Source: Spartobacteria bacterium (GTDB lineage Bacteria; Verrucomicrobiota; Verrucomicrobiia; Chthoniobacterales; UBA10450). From it: DNA of 64,000 nt. Below are positions 45,245 to 55,164 of this stretch, piece by piece; the stretch's first letter is position 1, and every line of letters starts with the position of its first letter. The stretch covers positions 213,373 through 277,372 of the forward strand of contig PLCN01000014.1 in assembly GCA_003134785.1 (NCBI GenBank), written 5' to 3'. Below the pieces are notes generated by a model. The model was not told the DNA's origin and searched no databases. It saw nothing but the letters and a program-made list of their open reading frames with translations. A program made the position numbers and the translations under genes.

Positions 45245-47230
45245 TCAGCGTTTTTTCGGTTTCTTGCGCGGAGCGGTTTCGCGCACCGGATGCAAGGCGA
45301 CAGCCGCTTCCGCGGGGAGCAGCCAATGTTCGTCACTCGTGACTTGGATCGCACCCGGCCCACCGTAACGAGGCGAGTCACTCGTCCAAAGATTTTCCCA
45401 CCGAAATCCAAACGGCGGCGCGAGCAACGGCTCGGGAGCAGGTTTGAGCGGGAGTTGCTCGCCAAGGTTCACGACCAGAAGCCGATCGTCTCCGTCATCG
45501 CTGAAATAACGCAGCACGAAACTCGCGGGGCCGAGAACCGCGCCATCCACTCCGCGTGTTTTTTGCTCGCGAAAGCGCACATCTTCGCGCCGAAGTTTTA
45601 TGAGATCGCGCTGCAGATCGTAGAGCTGCGTGTTTTTCTTTCGCTCTGAAAAATCGAGTTTGCAACGCGCGAAGATTTCTGGGTCGGACGGGTCGGGCAA
45701 CTGCTTCTGGATTTCCTCACCTGCGATCGACGGGAACTGAGCCAGAAATTTGAAACGCCCCACGCGAATCGCTTCGCGCAAATCTCCCGACATGTCGGCG
45801 AAATAAACGAACGGGCTCGATGCCCCGAACTCCTGGCCCTGAAACAGCATTGGCGTCCAGGGTCCCAGCATGAGCAGCGCGGTCATCGCCCGATACCGTC
45901 CCGGTGAAGTTACAAAGCGCACTCGTTCACCGAAAGCTGAGTTCGAAACCTGATCGTGATTCTCGATGAACCCGACGAATGCTTCGGGCGAGACACCGAA
46001 CGTCGGCATTCCGCGCGGCGCCTCCTGCCACATGTAGGGCTGACCCTGAAAAAGGTAACCGTACTTCGCGGCAGAGATGAGTTCCTGAGGCCGTCCCCGA
46101 TAATCGCTGTAATACGCTTCGTGTTTGCCGGTCAAGGCGACCATCACGCTGTGGTGCATATCATCGTTCCAGAGGCCGTCGAGATCGTCGCCGCCTTCGC
46201 TGCGCGGCCGGACGAGCTTCGTATCCTGCGGCTCGTTCTCCGCGATCAGGATGATCGACCTACCTCCGGCGGCAATGCGGGCCGCGCGACCTATGGCGCC
46301 GACGATATATTCCTCGGAAGAATCGACGATGCTTTGCGTGGCATCGAACCGAAAGCCATCGAAGTGGAATTCGTCGATCCAGTAGCGGCCGTTTGTGATG
46401 AAAAACTCGCGGACCGGTCCGGAATTCCGGCCATCGAAATTCAGCGAATCGCCCCAGTCATTTTTTTCATTCTGATCGGTAAAGTAATTGTCCGAAAAAA
46501 CGCGCACGTAGTTTCCTTCCGGGCCGAGATGGTTGTAGACGACATCGAGGATAACGCCCAGGCCTAACGAGTGCGCGTGATCGACAAAGGCGCGCAGATC
46601 ATCCGGCGTTCCATAAAGGCGGCAGGGCGCGAAGAGATCGACGCCGTCATAACCCCAGCCGAATTCGCCCGGGAAATCCGCGATCGGCATCATTTCGATC
46701 ACGGTCACTCCGATCCGGGCCAGCTCCGCTAATTCCTCTGCGGCAGCGCGCCAGGTGCCTTCGCGCGTGAACGTGCCGATATGCATTTCGTAAATGATCT
46801 GGCCCGGCATCCGCAGGCCCTTCCATTGCTCATCGCTCCAGCGGAAGCGCGAAGGATCCACTACGCACGACGAGCGATGCGGCCCCTGCGGTTGAAAACG
46901 TGAGGCCGGATCGGGGTGGAATGCTTCCGCTTCGTTGACGCGGAAGCGGTAGAAGGCGCCGGCGTCCGCGGCGATTGCGCCGGAAAAATATCCGCCGCTT
47001 TCCGCTTCGAGCGGGTGGAAAGTCCGCTTCGCCTCGTCTTCCGGACTGCTTTCCAAGACGACGTCCAGGCGTTTCGCCTTCGGCGCCCAGACGCGAAAAT
47101 GCGTTCGGCCATCGCCGATGAGTTCCGCTCCAATTGGGTAGCGGCGTTGGTTTTTCGCGTCGGTCACCCCACTCCTTCGACCAGCGACGGCGGCGCGGTC
47201 GTGCCGGATTTCTCTTTTCGCTTTCGGCAT
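45245..47230 (-). CDS. treZ: Malto-oligosyltrehalose trehalohydrolase
   Basis: This GH13 enzyme releases trehalose from the end of maltooligosyl trehalose. The 661 residues show an N-terminal CBM48-like domain (YPIGAELIGDGRTHFRVWAP), then GWGYDGVDLFAPCRLYG, the nucleophile Asp in DGFRFDATQSI, the acid Glu in ILIAENEPQD and FIENHDQVSNSA. Its usual partner TreY is not in the window. It is divergent from the flavin reductase fusion gene by 27 bp and runs directly into the debranching gene. Confidence 0.92.
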   Translation of the reverse strand: MPKAKREIRHDRAAVAGRRSGVTDAKNQRRYPIGAELIGDGRTHFRVWAPKAKRLDVVLESSPEDEAKRTFHPLEAESGGYFSGAIAADAGAFYRFRVNEAEAFHPDPASRFQPQGPHRSSCVVDPSRFRWSDEQWKGLRMPGQIIYEMHIGTFTREGTWRAAAEELAELARIGVTVIEMMPIADFPGEFGWGYDGVDLFAPCRLYGTPDDLRAFVDHAHSLGLGVILDVVYNHLGPEGNYVRVFSDNYFTDQNEKNDWGDSLNFDGRNSGPVREFFITNGRYWIDEFHFDGFRFDATQSIVDSSEEYIVGAIGRAARIAAGGRSIILIAENEPQDTKLVRPRSEGGDDLDGLWNDDMHHSVMVALTGKHEAYYSDYRGRPQELISAAKYGYLFQGQPYMWQEAPRGMPTFGVSPEAFVGFIENHDQVSNSAFGERVRFVTSPGRYRAMTALLMLGPWTPMLFQGQEFGASSPFVYFADMSGDLREAIRVGRFKFLAQFPSIAGEEIQKQLPDPSDPEIFARCKLDFSERKKNTQLYDLQRDLIKLRREDVRFREQKTRGVDGAVLGPASFVLRYFSDDGDDRLLVVNLGEQLPLKPAPEPLLAPPFGFRWENLWTSDSPRYGGPGAIQVTSDEHWLLPAEAAVALHPVRETAPRKKPKKR

Positions 47231-47257
47231 CAGGAATTACAAAGGTGGCTCTCGTTC

Positions 47258-49663
47258 ATGCCCGGAATCCTCGAACGTTACACGAAATGGCTGCATACGC
47301 AGTGGCCCGCTGGCACGGTGGAGAAGCTCCCCGTTTCCGGGCTTGACGGCGTCACGGCTCAACCCGGTGTCCGCATCGCCGGGGATCTCACCGGAATTCC
47401 GCTGCTGAAGTTTTCCTCGCACACCGGTGCCGAGGCCGTGCGCGCAATTTTGCGTGAACCGAATTTTTCGAAAGCGGAGAGCGGAAACCGGGAACCGGAA
47501 AGTTATCAACTGGATCTCGCGATCATCGGCGCGGGTGTTGCCGGCATTTCGGCGGCGATCGAAGCGAAAAAGGCCGGACTGAATTTCGCGGTCTTCGAAG
47601 CGACCGAAATTTTCTCCACGGTCGTCAACTTTCCGAAAGCAAAACCGATTTACACCTATCCCACGGAGATGAAGCTCGACGGCGGTTTGCAATTTACCGC
47701 TGACATCAAAGAGGCGCTTCTTGCGGAAATGGAAGAGCAGCGGTGTGCGGCGGGAATTGAAGTTACCTCGGCGCGAATTGAACGCATCGAGCGGAAAGGG
47801 AGCGGTCTGCTTCTGCATAAGGACGACAAGACGACGATCGCGGCGCGCCGCGCCATCGTTGCGATCGGGCGCAGCGGAAATTTCCGCAAGCTCGGTGTTC
47901 CCGGCGAGGATCTCGACAAGGTTTACAACCGGCTTTTCGATCCGCACGAGTTTACCGGCCAGGACGCACTCGTCGTGGGCGGAGGAGATTCCGCACTCGA
48001 GACGGCGATCGCGCTGACCACCTGCGGCGCGCGCGTCACACTCAGTTATCGCCGCAAGGAACTCTCGCGCGCGAAGCCGGCGAATATCGAGAAAATCGAA
48101 ATGCTCGTTCACGATGCCTCGGCTGATGTCCAAATCGAAAAACCGACATCCGAACGCGTCAACACTGCGTTGACCTCGGGGATGCGCGGCCAGAAATCTG
48201 GCGGTTCGCTCAGGCTCGCGCTCGGCACTGAAGTGACCCGGATCGAGCCGAAGCAGGTTCATCTGAAAAACGGAACCGAGGATGCACTGCCTAACGACGT
48301 CGTGTTCACCATGCTCGGCCGGGAAGCTCCGCTGGATTTCTTTCGGCGTTCCGGCATTCCGATCGCGGGCGAGGGGGCATTCTTCAGTTGGATCGCGCTC
48401 GCGGTTTTTCTCGCGTTTGCGGTTTTCCTTTATGCCTGGAAATCGGGCGGCTTCACGGAAACGTGGTTGAATCCGTTTCCAGAAAACATGCCGGCCGTTC
48501 TCAGCTCGTTAGGCGGCTGGTTCCAGGCGCAGGTCGCGGATCGCTCGACACTCCTCGGGACCATCGCCATCTCACTCAAATCGCGTTCCTTTTATTACAC
48601 CTTTCTTTACAGCCTTTGCATCGTCCTCTTCGGCATCACGCGAATTCGCCGGCGCAAAACGCCCTACGTCACTTTGCAGACGACGGTGCTGATGCTGGTG
48701 CAGGTGATCCCACTTTTTATCCTTCCGGAAATCATCCTGCCCTATCTCGGTTACAACGGCTGGTTCGATCAGGGTCTGGGCAAGACGATCGCGGATCATC
48801 TTTTCGAATCTTACGTTTCCGCCCAGCAATACGCCGCGCATCAATGGCCAAATTGGGGACATCCGCGCGCGTATTGGCGTGCTTACGGTTTTATTCTGGC
48901 GTGGCCGCTCATGGTCTACAATGTCTTCACCGACGCACCGCTCGCGTGGTGGCTCGTCATCGCGTTCATCCAGACGTTCGTCATCATCCCAGCGATCGTC
49001 TGGCGCTGGGGCAAGGGAGCTTATTGCGGATGGATCTGCTCGTGCGGCGCGCTCGCTGAAACGATGGGCGACAAGCAACGCCACAAAATGCCGCATGGGC
49101 CTTTCTGGAATCGATTGAACATGGCGGGGCAGGTGATCCTCGTGGTCGCCTTTCTGCTTTTGCTTGTTCGCGCCGCCGGATGGCTCTGGCCGCAATCGCG
49201 TGCGGCTTCGGTTTTCCATTTGTTGCTTGAGGGGAAAAATAGCGCGGGAAAGCTGGTCACCTACGGCAATTACAAATGGTTCGTCGATGTTTTCCTCGGC
49301 GGCATCATCGGCGTCGGACTTTATTTCAAGTACTCCGGCCGCGTCTGGTGCCGGTTCTTTTGTCCGCTTGCGGCGCTCATGCACATCTACGCGCGCTTCT
49401 CGCGCTTCCGGATTTTTCCTGAGAAGTCGAAATGCATTTCCTGCAACGTCTGCACTTCGGTCTGCCATCAAGGAATCGATATCATGAACTTCGCCAACAA
49501 AGGTTTGCCGATGCAGGACCCGGAGTGCGTGCGCTGTTCCGCGTGCGTGCAGCAATGCCCCACCGGCGTTCTCGCGTTCGGACATTATGACGGCGCGCGC
49601 CGCATCGTCCTCGACAAGATTCCAGCCTCTCCCGTGCGAATGCGTGAGGGGGCGGCGAAGTGA
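47258..49663 (+). CDS. Flavin/NAD(P) reductase fused to a CcoG/NapH-like iron-sulfur membrane protein
   Basis: The 801-residue protein joins two electron-transfer modules. Residues about 85-370 form a two-dinucleotide flavoprotein of thioredoxin-reductase type (DLAIIGAGVAGISAAIEAKK; second Rossmann VVGGGDSALETAIAL), without a redox CxxC. Then come about six membrane helices with the NapH-type CGWICSCGALAE and CRFFCPLAAL motifs, and two 4Fe-4S clusters (CISCNVCTSVC and CVRCSACVQQC). It could move electrons from NAD(P)H through the membrane; acceptor unknown. The start is ATG 47258; upstream codons are antisense to treZ. Its TGA overlaps the upp start. Confidence 0.85.
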   Translation: MPGILERYTKWLHTQWPAGTVEKLPVSGLDGVTAQPGVRIAGDLTGIPLLKFSSHTGAEAVRAILREPNFSKAESGNREPESYQLDLAIIGAGVAGISAAIEAKKAGLNFAVFEATEIFSTVVNFPKAKPIYTYPTEMKLDGGLQFTADIKEALLAEMEEQRCAAGIEVTSARIERIERKGSGLLLHKDDKTTIAARRAIVAIGRSGNFRKLGVPGEDLDKVYNRLFDPHEFTGQDALVVGGGDSALETAIALTTCGARVTLSYRRKELSRAKPANIEKIEMLVHDASADVQIEKPTSERVNTALTSGMRGQKSGGSLRLALGTEVTRIEPKQVHLKNGTEDALPNDVVFTMLGREAPLDFFRRSGIPIAGEGAFFSWIALAVFLAFAVFLYAWKSGGFTETWLNPFPENMPAVLSSLGGWFQAQVADRSTLLGTIAISLKSRSFYYTFLYSLCIVLFGITRIRRRKTPYVTLQTTVLMLVQVIPLFILPEIILPYLGYNGWFDQGLGKTIADHLFESYVSAQQYAAHQWPNWGHPRAYWRAYGFILAWPLMVYNVFTDAPLAWWLVIAFIQTFVIIPAIVWRWGKGAYCGWICSCGALAETMGDKQRHKMPHGPFWNRLNMAGQVILVVAFLLLLVRAAGWLWPQSRAASVFHLLLEGKNSAGKLVTYGNYKWFVDVFLGGIIGVGLYFKYSGRVWCRFFCPLAALMHIYARFSRFRIFPEKSKCISCNVCTSVCHQGIDIMNFANKGLPMQDPECVRCSACVQQCPTGVLAFGHYDGARRIVLDKIPASPVRMREGAAK

Positions 49664-50379
49664 CCAAAATGGTAGGGCGAGACTCTGTCGGGCCGAAACG
49701 ATCCGCCAAAAAGCATCGCGGCTCGACAGAGTCTCGCCCTACCAATGCAGAATCGAAGCGCGTGCGGATCGTCGATCATCCGCTCGTCGCGGCAGGGCTT
49801 ACAATTCTCCGGGATAAAACCACCATGCCCGATTTGTTCCGGCGTCGCTTGCAGGAGATCGCGATTATCCTTTTCGCCGAGGCATCACGCGATTGGAAGA
49901 CGGCTTCGATCGAAGTGGAAACGCCGCTCGCGCCCTGCGTCGGCGCGGTTCTGGCCAAGCCTATCGTTCTCGTCCCGATTCTTCGTGCGGGGCTCGGCCT
50001 GCTGGATGGAATCATCCGCGTCGCACCGGATGCGAGTATCGGGCACATCGGACTTTATCGCGATGCCGAGACACTTCGCCCGGTGAGTTACTACGACCGT
50101 TTGCCAGTTAATATCGCTGCCGCTCGAGTCCTTCTACTCGATCCCATGCTTGCGACCGGCCACACCGCGTGCGAGGCCGCCTCGATCTTGAAAGCGCAAG
50201 GCGCGCGCTCGATTCAATTTATCTGCGTCGTCGCCTGCCCGCCCGGAGTGCAACAATTTCAGAGCGAACATCCCGATGTGCCCATCATCACTGCCATTGT
50301 CGATCCGGAATTGAACGATTCCGGTTATATCGTGCCCGGTCTCGGCGACGCCGGCGATCGATACTTCGGAACTGGGTAG
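49660..50379 (+). CDS. upp: Uracil phosphoribosyltransferase with repeat-encoded N-terminus
   Basis: It salvages uracil to UMP with PRPP. The family core starts VRIVDHPLVAAGLTILRDKTT and contains LVPILRAGLGLLDG and the PRPP loop LLLDPMLATGHTACEA, ending DAGDRYFGTG as usual. Upstream the open frame runs 34 codons further to a GTG at 49660, overlapping the previous stop, through a 71-bp palindrome (residues about 5-28). Either the protein has this extra N-terminus or it starts at GTG 49762 (VRIVDHPL). The second is closer to family length; the first has operon-style coupling. Confidence 0.9.
   Translation: MTKMVGRDSVGPKRSAKKHRGSTESRPTNAESKRVRIVDHPLVAAGLTILRDKTTMPDLFRRRLQEIAIILFAEASRDWKTASIEVETPLAPCVGAVLAKPIVLVPILRAGLGLLDGIIRVAPDASIGHIGLYRDAETLRPVSYYDRLPVNIAAARVLLLDPMLATGHTACEAASILKAQGARSIQFICVVACPPGVQQFQSEHPDVPIITAIVDPELNDSGYIVPGLGDAGDRYFGTG
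49672..49742. repeat. GTAG-headed REP doublet at the 5' end of upp
   Basis: GTAGGGCGAGACTCTGTCG at the left is perfectly inverted at the right (19 bp). Between them are 33 bp. CTCTGTCG recalls the loops of the RAYT-flanking units. It is read in frame with upp. Confidence 0.85.
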
Positions 50380-50425
50380 CGAACTCAGGCTTGATTCGCC
50401 GGTCGCGAAGGTTTGAAATGCACGC

Positions 50426-51418
50426 ATGAACGGGGAGCAGCCAAAAATCCAGATCTTCGAGCCGTTCGGCGCGGCCTACGAATTGATGAAGAGAATTCTC
50501 TTCCAACCTTTCGCTTTCGAAAAATGGATTGTGATTGGCTTCGCGGCCTTTATTAGCGGCGCGTGGGGACCCGGGTTGAATCCAAGCGGCTGGCGTTCCG
50601 GCAACTGGAATTTCCGATCGACCACGCATAATTCTTTTAACACGACGACCGAAACGATGCCGGCGTGGTTAATACCGGTCATCATCGGCTGTGCCGTCAT
50701 CGCGTTAGTTTTGATTCTAGTCCTCGCCTGGGTTGCATCGCGCGGCCGGTTCATCTTCACCGATTGCGTGGTGAAGAATCGCGGGGCCATCGTCGAGCCT
50801 TGGAAAGAATACCGGCGCGAAGGCAATAGCTACTTCCTGTTTTCAATCGCGGTGGGTTTTCTCGTCATGCTGGTCGTGGGCGCTCTGGCTTTGCTGATCT
50901 TCCTGCCGCTGGGCTTTTTTGCCGGAGGCAGTGGGTCGACTCATCACAGCGTTGCCGCCGTGTTTGTCTTGGTCTTCGTCGCCCTTGTGTTCATTTCTTT
51001 CGCGATCTTCTTCGCGGTCGTGAGCCAGTTCATGGTGCCAGTGATGTACCGGCGTCGTTGCCGCGCGCTCGAGGCGTTCCAGGACGTGGCCAGGCTTATC
51101 CTTCATCGGCCCGGTCCTTTCATCTTGTTCGTCCTGTTCTCAATTGTTCTCGCCATCGGCCTGGCCATTTGCGCCACGCTCGCGGCGTGTCTGACCTGTT
51201 GCATCGCGGCTCTCCCCTACGTGAGCACGGTGGTGCTTCTGCCCGCGTTCGTCTGGTTGCTCGCGTTCAAGCTGATCTTCTTGCGGCAATTCGGACCGGA
51301 GTACGATGTCTGGGCGGTGCCGGAAGTTCTCGCGTCGATCGAAGCGCCGGCAGTGGCGCCTCCGATTCAGCCGCCTCCGCCATCAGTTCCACCGCCGCCG
51401 CCACCGTCGGTCGCCTAA
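50426..51418 (+). CDS. Polytopic membrane protein of unknown function
   Basis: The 330-residue protein has an amphipathic start (QPKIQIFEPFGAAYELMKRI), then about five or six membrane helices and a Pro-rich C-terminal tail (residues about 310-330, PPPPSVPPPPPPSVA). The layout resembles the DUF7544/DUF4013 type of uncharacterised membrane proteins; I cannot assign a role. It starts 46 bp after upp and may be co-transcribed with it. Confidence 0.6.
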   Translation: MNGEQPKIQIFEPFGAAYELMKRILFQPFAFEKWIVIGFAAFISGAWGPGLNPSGWRSGNWNFRSTTHNSFNTTTETMPAWLIPVIIGCAVIALVLILVLAWVASRGRFIFTDCVVKNRGAIVEPWKEYRREGNSYFLFSIAVGFLVMLVVGALALLIFLPLGFFAGGSGSTHHSVAAVFVLVFVALVFISFAIFFAVVSQFMVPVMYRRRCRALEAFQDVARLILHRPGPFILFVLFSIVLAIGLAICATLAACLTCCIAALPYVSTVVLLPAFVWLLAFKLIFLRQFGPEYDVWAVPEVLASIEAPAVAPPIQPPPPSVPPPPPPSVA

Positions 51419-51488
51419 TCGCTATCGACGCTAGGCGGACATGCGGAAGATGTCCCTCGGGCGAATCGACTACGCGTGATGAAAGGAA

Positions 51489-52055
51489 TCACGGATGCGC
51501 GGCGGTCGAAGGAGAGTCGGGCACGGAGGCGCCGCCCTTGTCGTCCGGCAATTCTTCCATGCGAACCCGAGCCATCCCCTCGCTGATCATCCCGAGCAGT
51601 TCAGCCGCTTCTTTGCAGAGATCGATGGTCGCGTTCCTCTTGGTAATGCCACGATCGGTAATCCGGACGATGACCTGTTTGCCGTTCTTCAGGTGAGTCA
51701 CGCGGACCATCGTTCCAAGCGGCAAATGATTATGAGCAGCGGTTAGCTCCCCTTTTCCGGCGCGTCGATGAGCGAGCGAATTAACGGGGACAGCGTACCA
51801 AACGGCATTGCCTTCGCGCTTGTATGGTTTTTTCCGCTCAGCTTTTTTCGGCGACGAAACCGGTTTGGTGTCGACTGCCGCCTTTGCCTTTTCCGTCTGG
51901 GCCTCAGCGGAGTGCGGATTGCAATTCGCGAAAGCCAGCGCCGCGCCTAACGAAAGCGCCCTCGCGATCGGGGGGAACGAATTCAAAAGGAAACGCGAGA
52001 AGATGGAGTCACGTTCAATCCGCCCCTGAGAATTACTCGCGCGAAGCGTAGGCAT
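51489..52055 (-). CDS. RlpA-like double-psi beta-barrel protein
   Basis: The C-terminal half is an RlpA-type DPBB domain: AHNHLPLGTMVRVTHLKNGK and ITDRGITKRNATIDLCKEAAELLG. The N-terminus has a hydrophobic export segment (IARALSLGAALAFANC), so the product is probably periplasmic or a lipoprotein acting on peptidoglycan. The start is taken at ATG 52055, overlapping the kinase stop by 23 bp; a longer frame to 52094 is possible. The opening Ala-Trp-Tyr motif is AVWYAVPVNS, a variant of the usual ASWYG. No SPOR domain is present. Confidence 0.78.
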   Translation of the reverse strand: MPTLRASNSQGRIERDSIFSRFLLNSFPPIARALSLGAALAFANCNPHSAEAQTEKAKAAVDTKPVSSPKKAERKKPYKREGNAVWYAVPVNSLAHRRAGKGELTAAHNHLPLGTMVRVTHLKNGKQVIVRITDRGITKRNATIDLCKEAAELLGMISEGMARVRMEELPDDKGGASVPDSPSTAAHP

Positions 52056-54231
52056 ACCGGCCTTCGTGAATGACGTCGCGGATTTTGCGCGCAAGCGTCT
52101 GCGGTGTGAACGGTTTCTGGAGCAGCTCGAAACGCGGATCGAGCACGCCGTGGTCGCTGATGTCGTTGTCCGAATACCCGGAGACGTAGAGCACCTTCAT
52201 CTCCGGGCGGATGATGGAAAGCTTGCCGGCTAATTCCTGCCCGTTCATGTGCGGCATGATCACATCGGTGACGAGGAGGTGAATGGTGCCATCGAAATTG
52301 TCCGCCACCGTCAGCGCTTCCACACCGTCCGCCGCGCAGATCACATTGTAACCCTGTTCCGCCAGCACATCGCAGACTAGCTCGCGCACAATCTCCTCGT
52401 CCTCGACCACCAGCACGGTTTCGAAGTTGTCCGACCTCTCCACCGGCGTCGTGATTGTTCTGGTAAAATCGACGGGCGCGGTCACGAGCGGAAGATAAAT
52501 CCGGAAGGTGCTGCCCTTGCCCGGCTCGCTCTCGACGGAAATCCCGCCTCCAGTTTGCCGCACGATTCCGTAGACGGTGGCCAGGCCCAGCCCGGTGCCT
52601 TTGCCGGGACCTTTCGTGGTAAAAAACGGTTCGAAAATGCGGGACTTGGTCTCCTCATCCATGCCCGCGCCGGTATCGGCGACAGACAGCATCACGTAAT
52701 CACCCGGAGCGAGCGAAGCGGAAATCTGCGGCGCCGTGGTTTCGTCGAGTCGGACGTTCTCGGTCCGAATCATCAGTTTGCCTCCAGTCGGCATTGCGTC
52801 GCGGGCGTTCACTCCGAGATTCAAGACGACCTGCTCGATCTGGCTCGGATCGGCTTTGACGCGCCCGATCTCGGCGTCGGGGTGGGATTGCAAATCGAAA
52901 CGTTCACCAATGACTCGCCGGAGAAGTTTTTCCATTTCGACCACGAGCGCGTTTAGATCGATGACCTTCGGCTGAAGGATTTGTTTGCGGCTGAAGGCGA
53001 GGAGCTGACGCGTGAGCGCCGCGGCCTGCTCCCCGGCTTTGCTAATGAGGTCGGCGTTTTGTTTGGCGAGGGTGTTGCTGGTTACGCGGGTCGAGATCAG
53101 CTCCGCATAACCAATGATCGCCGTGAGCAGGTTATTGAAATCGTGCGCGACTCCGCCGGCGAGGCGGCCGACCGCTTCCATTTTTTGCGAATGGCGCAGC
53201 TCCTCCTCGCTCTTGCGCAATGCATCCTCCATCACGCGCCTTTCCTCCATTTCGCGAATGAGATTGTCGCGCTGCTCGAAAAATTTCTGCGTCGTTCGCG
53301 CCAGCTCTCCGAACTCGGATCTGTCGCGCGCGATTCCCTCAATCGGTTTCGGATCGTTTCGCTTCAGGCTGGCCATGATTAATCGGAGCGGCTGGCCGAC
53401 CCAACGGACGAGCGAAGAGTAAATCAAGAGCAGGAGCACGAGAGCAAAAAGGAAAACCATGGGGATCACCCGCTCGCTCGATTGGTTCAGTTGCTTGATC
53501 GCAAGCATCTCGTTGCGGACGACAATTTGCCCGAGCGGCGTTCCATCCCAGCCATTCAACGGTCGCGTAAACACGATCAATCCGTTCTCTTCGTCGCTCT
53601 TGATTTTCTCCGGATTCCGGCCAACGGGCACGAGACTGATCTTCGTCCCGGAAAACAGCGACATTTCTTCCAGCGCCGGCTGATTCCACAAACGGCCCAC
53701 GAAGAAAAAGCCGTGTCCCGGAGGTTGCCGCGCAAAGTCTTTCGAACCGTGTACCGTCGCACCCTCCACCTCCCAGATGTCGTCCCCGATCGTCACAAAA
53801 AAATGGGCGAAAGGTTGTCGAGCAAAAAGCTGGTTAAGAGCTTCGTGAGGAATCGGGAGGGGAGGAGGCTCCGTGTCGGATTTGCTACTGGTGGAGTAGC
53901 GGGGCACGCCGTCGGGGCCATAAATCCAGACCGCGTTCGCTTTATAACCAGGGAGCGTGGAGCTGTTGTAGTTGTCTTTGAACCACGCCTGATCCATCTT
54001 CTCAATGGCTTCCACCAATTTGTCCAAGTTGGTTTCGTAGTCGGCCAAGGTCTTGAGCGGCTCGCCGTCTTTCTCAAGAAATGTATCAAAGGCGCGGTTC
54101 CGCTCGTTGACGCGGTCTTGCGCGATCTGGCGAAAATTAAACTTGTCGAGTGCCCGAAATCCCCAAAGACCGGCCATGAAGGTCGCCACGACGAGCACGA
54201 TCAGGAGCGTGATCTTGGTTTGGACTTTCAT
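52033..54231 (-). CDS. Hybrid sensor histidine kinase/response regulator with CHASE4 domain
   Basis: The 732-residue protein has two membrane helices (near 5-25 and 255-275) enclosing a CHASE4-like extracytoplasmic sensor (residues about 40-240). A HAMP-like linker follows, then a HisKA domain with [20 protein letters not shown], an HATPase domain ([33 protein letters not shown]) and a C-terminal receiver with Asp in [13 protein letters not shown]. It probably senses a small molecule and phosphorylates its own receiver and perhaps another regulator. The stop overlaps the RlpA-like gene. Confidence 0.92.
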   Translation of the reverse strand: MKVQTKITLLIVLVVATFMAGLWGFRALDKFNFRQIAQDRVNERNRAFDTFLEKDGEPLKTLADYETNLDKLVEAIEKMDQAWFKDNYNSSTLPGYKANAVWIYGPDGVPRYSTSSKSDTEPPPLPIPHEALNQLFARQPFAHFFVTIGDDIWEVEGATVHGSKDFARQPPGHGFFFVGRLWNQPALEEMSLFSGTKISLVPVGRNPEKIKSDEENGLIVFTRPLNGWDGTPLGQIVVRNEMLAIKQLNQSSERVIPMVFLFALVLLLLIYSSLVRWVGQPLRLIMASLKRNDPKPIEGIARDRSEFGELARTTQKFFEQRDNLIREMEERRVMEDALRKSEEELRHSQKMEAVGRLAGGVAHDFNNLLTAIIGYAELISTRVTSNTLAKQNADLISKAGEQAAALTRQLLAFSRKQILQPKVIDLNALVVEMEKLLRRVIGERFDLQSHPDAEIGRVKADPSQIEQVVLNLGVNARDAMPTGGKLMIRTENVRLDETTAPQISASLAPGDYVMLSVADTGAGMDEETKSRIFEPFFTTKGPGKGTGLGLATVYGIVRQTGGGISVESEPGKGSTFRIYLPLVTAPVDFTRTITTPVERSDNFETVLVVEDEEIVRELVCDVLAEQGYNVICAADGVEALTVADNFDGTIHLLVTDVIMPHMNGQELAGKLSIIRPEMKVLYVSGYSDNDISDHGVLDPRFELLQKPFTPQTLARKIRDVIHEGRYAYASRE

Positions 54232-54251
54232 TGTCTACTTCTCATTTCGTC

Positions 54252-54298
54252 GGCGTTCACCGGGTCGAATGATAGCAAGCCCGGTTCCGTGAGACGCC
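54252..54298. other. Nested hairpin between kinase and upstream gene
   Basis: GGCGT ... ACGCC encloses CCGGG ... CCCGG. It lies between the stop of the peptidoglycan-binding protein gene and the kinase start, both on the minus strand. It could weaken read-through, but there is no T-tract, so it is not called a terminator. Confidence 0.4.
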
Positions 54299-54311
54299 TC
54301 CCCCTAACTAT

Positions 54312-55112
54312 TTATTCGCGCAAGCGCTGCTCACGAATGGCAACTATTTTCAATTCGTCGCCCTCCAGGCGGAGCGTCCACCAGTTTTTGGTGTGTCCGA
54401 CCGCCTTATTTTTGGTTGGCCGCGCCTTGCTCCGCAGATCGAAGGCGAGCGTAAATTCTACGTTGGTTTCATCTTCCTTGCCTGAGGCGAAAAAGCTTAC
54501 CGGGGTGGTCAGCGCATACTTTCGATCCGGCCAGCGCTTGACGTAATCGCGAACATCTCCAGTCACGAATCCTTCGTCCTTCCCGCCGTGAACGAAGTAT
54601 TCCACCGGGAAAGCAAAGTATCGAACTTGAGCGGCGATATCGTCCGTCTCCGCGTCGCGCAAATAATCCTCCACGAATTTGCTAACTCGTTCTCGCGTCA
54701 AATTTTGCGACGGCGGCGGCGATTCAGCCGGCGGTGCTGGCGTAGGAGACAGATCGAGATTTTGTTCTCCTTGTTTTTCCAACGCGACGCGCTGCTCTTC
54801 GGGCAAAGCACTGGCGCTGTCGCTTCTCAGTACCGGCACATCAGGGAGGCTTGTGGTCGAAGCAGCGGTAGTTTGAATGTGCAGGGAAGTGGCGGTTTCA
54901 TCATCCACGCTTCCGGTCACCGCGAATCCCTTTCGCGTTTGATAGCGTTTCAGCGCGCCCGACAATTCGGAACTTTGCTGTCCGTCTACATTCCCGAAAT
55001 AAAGATTCCGTTTGCGCAGTTCCTCCTGGGCCTGCCGGATTTTTTCATCGGCCTGGAGCGAAGCCGCCGTTCCGATAACTACGAAACAGAAAAAGACAAT
55101 CGCTCGCATCAT
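54312..55112 (-). CDS. Exported peptidoglycan-binding-domain protein
   Basis: A signal peptide (MMRAIVFFCFVVIGTAASLQA) leads into a PG_binding_1-like domain (IRQAQEELRKRNLYFGNVDG ... LKRYQTRKGFAVTGSVDDET). A Ser/Pro linker and a C-terminal alpha-beta domain of about 130 residues (VSKFVEDYLRDAETDD ... WWTLRLEGDELKIVAIREQ) follow. The last part resembles NTF2-like or nuclear-transport-factor folds, but that is a guess. The start is moved to 55112 so that the signal peptide is at the N-terminus. It is in line with the kinase gene, 80 bp upstream. Confidence 0.7.
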   Translation of the reverse strand: MMRAIVFFCFVVIGTAASLQADEKIRQAQEELRKRNLYFGNVDGQQSSELSGALKRYQTRKGFAVTGSVDDETATSLHIQTTAASTTSLPDVPVLRSDSASALPEEQRVALEKQGEQNLDLSPTPAPPAESPPPSQNLTRERVSKFVEDYLRDAETDDIAAQVRYFAFPVEYFVHGGKDEGFVTGDVRDYVKRWPDRKYALTTPVSFFASGKEDETNVEFTLAFDLRSKARPTKNKAVGHTKNWWTLRLEGDELKIVAIREQRLRE

Positions 55113-55164
55113 TCTAACCCATCCTGCTCCGGAAACACCGGTTAACAACTAGATCGTATGGAAT

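Noticed and set aside
46916..47257. Upstream extension of the flavoprotein/CcoG-like frame
   Set aside because: It is antisense to the treZ 5' end and lacks family similarity; start moved to 47258.
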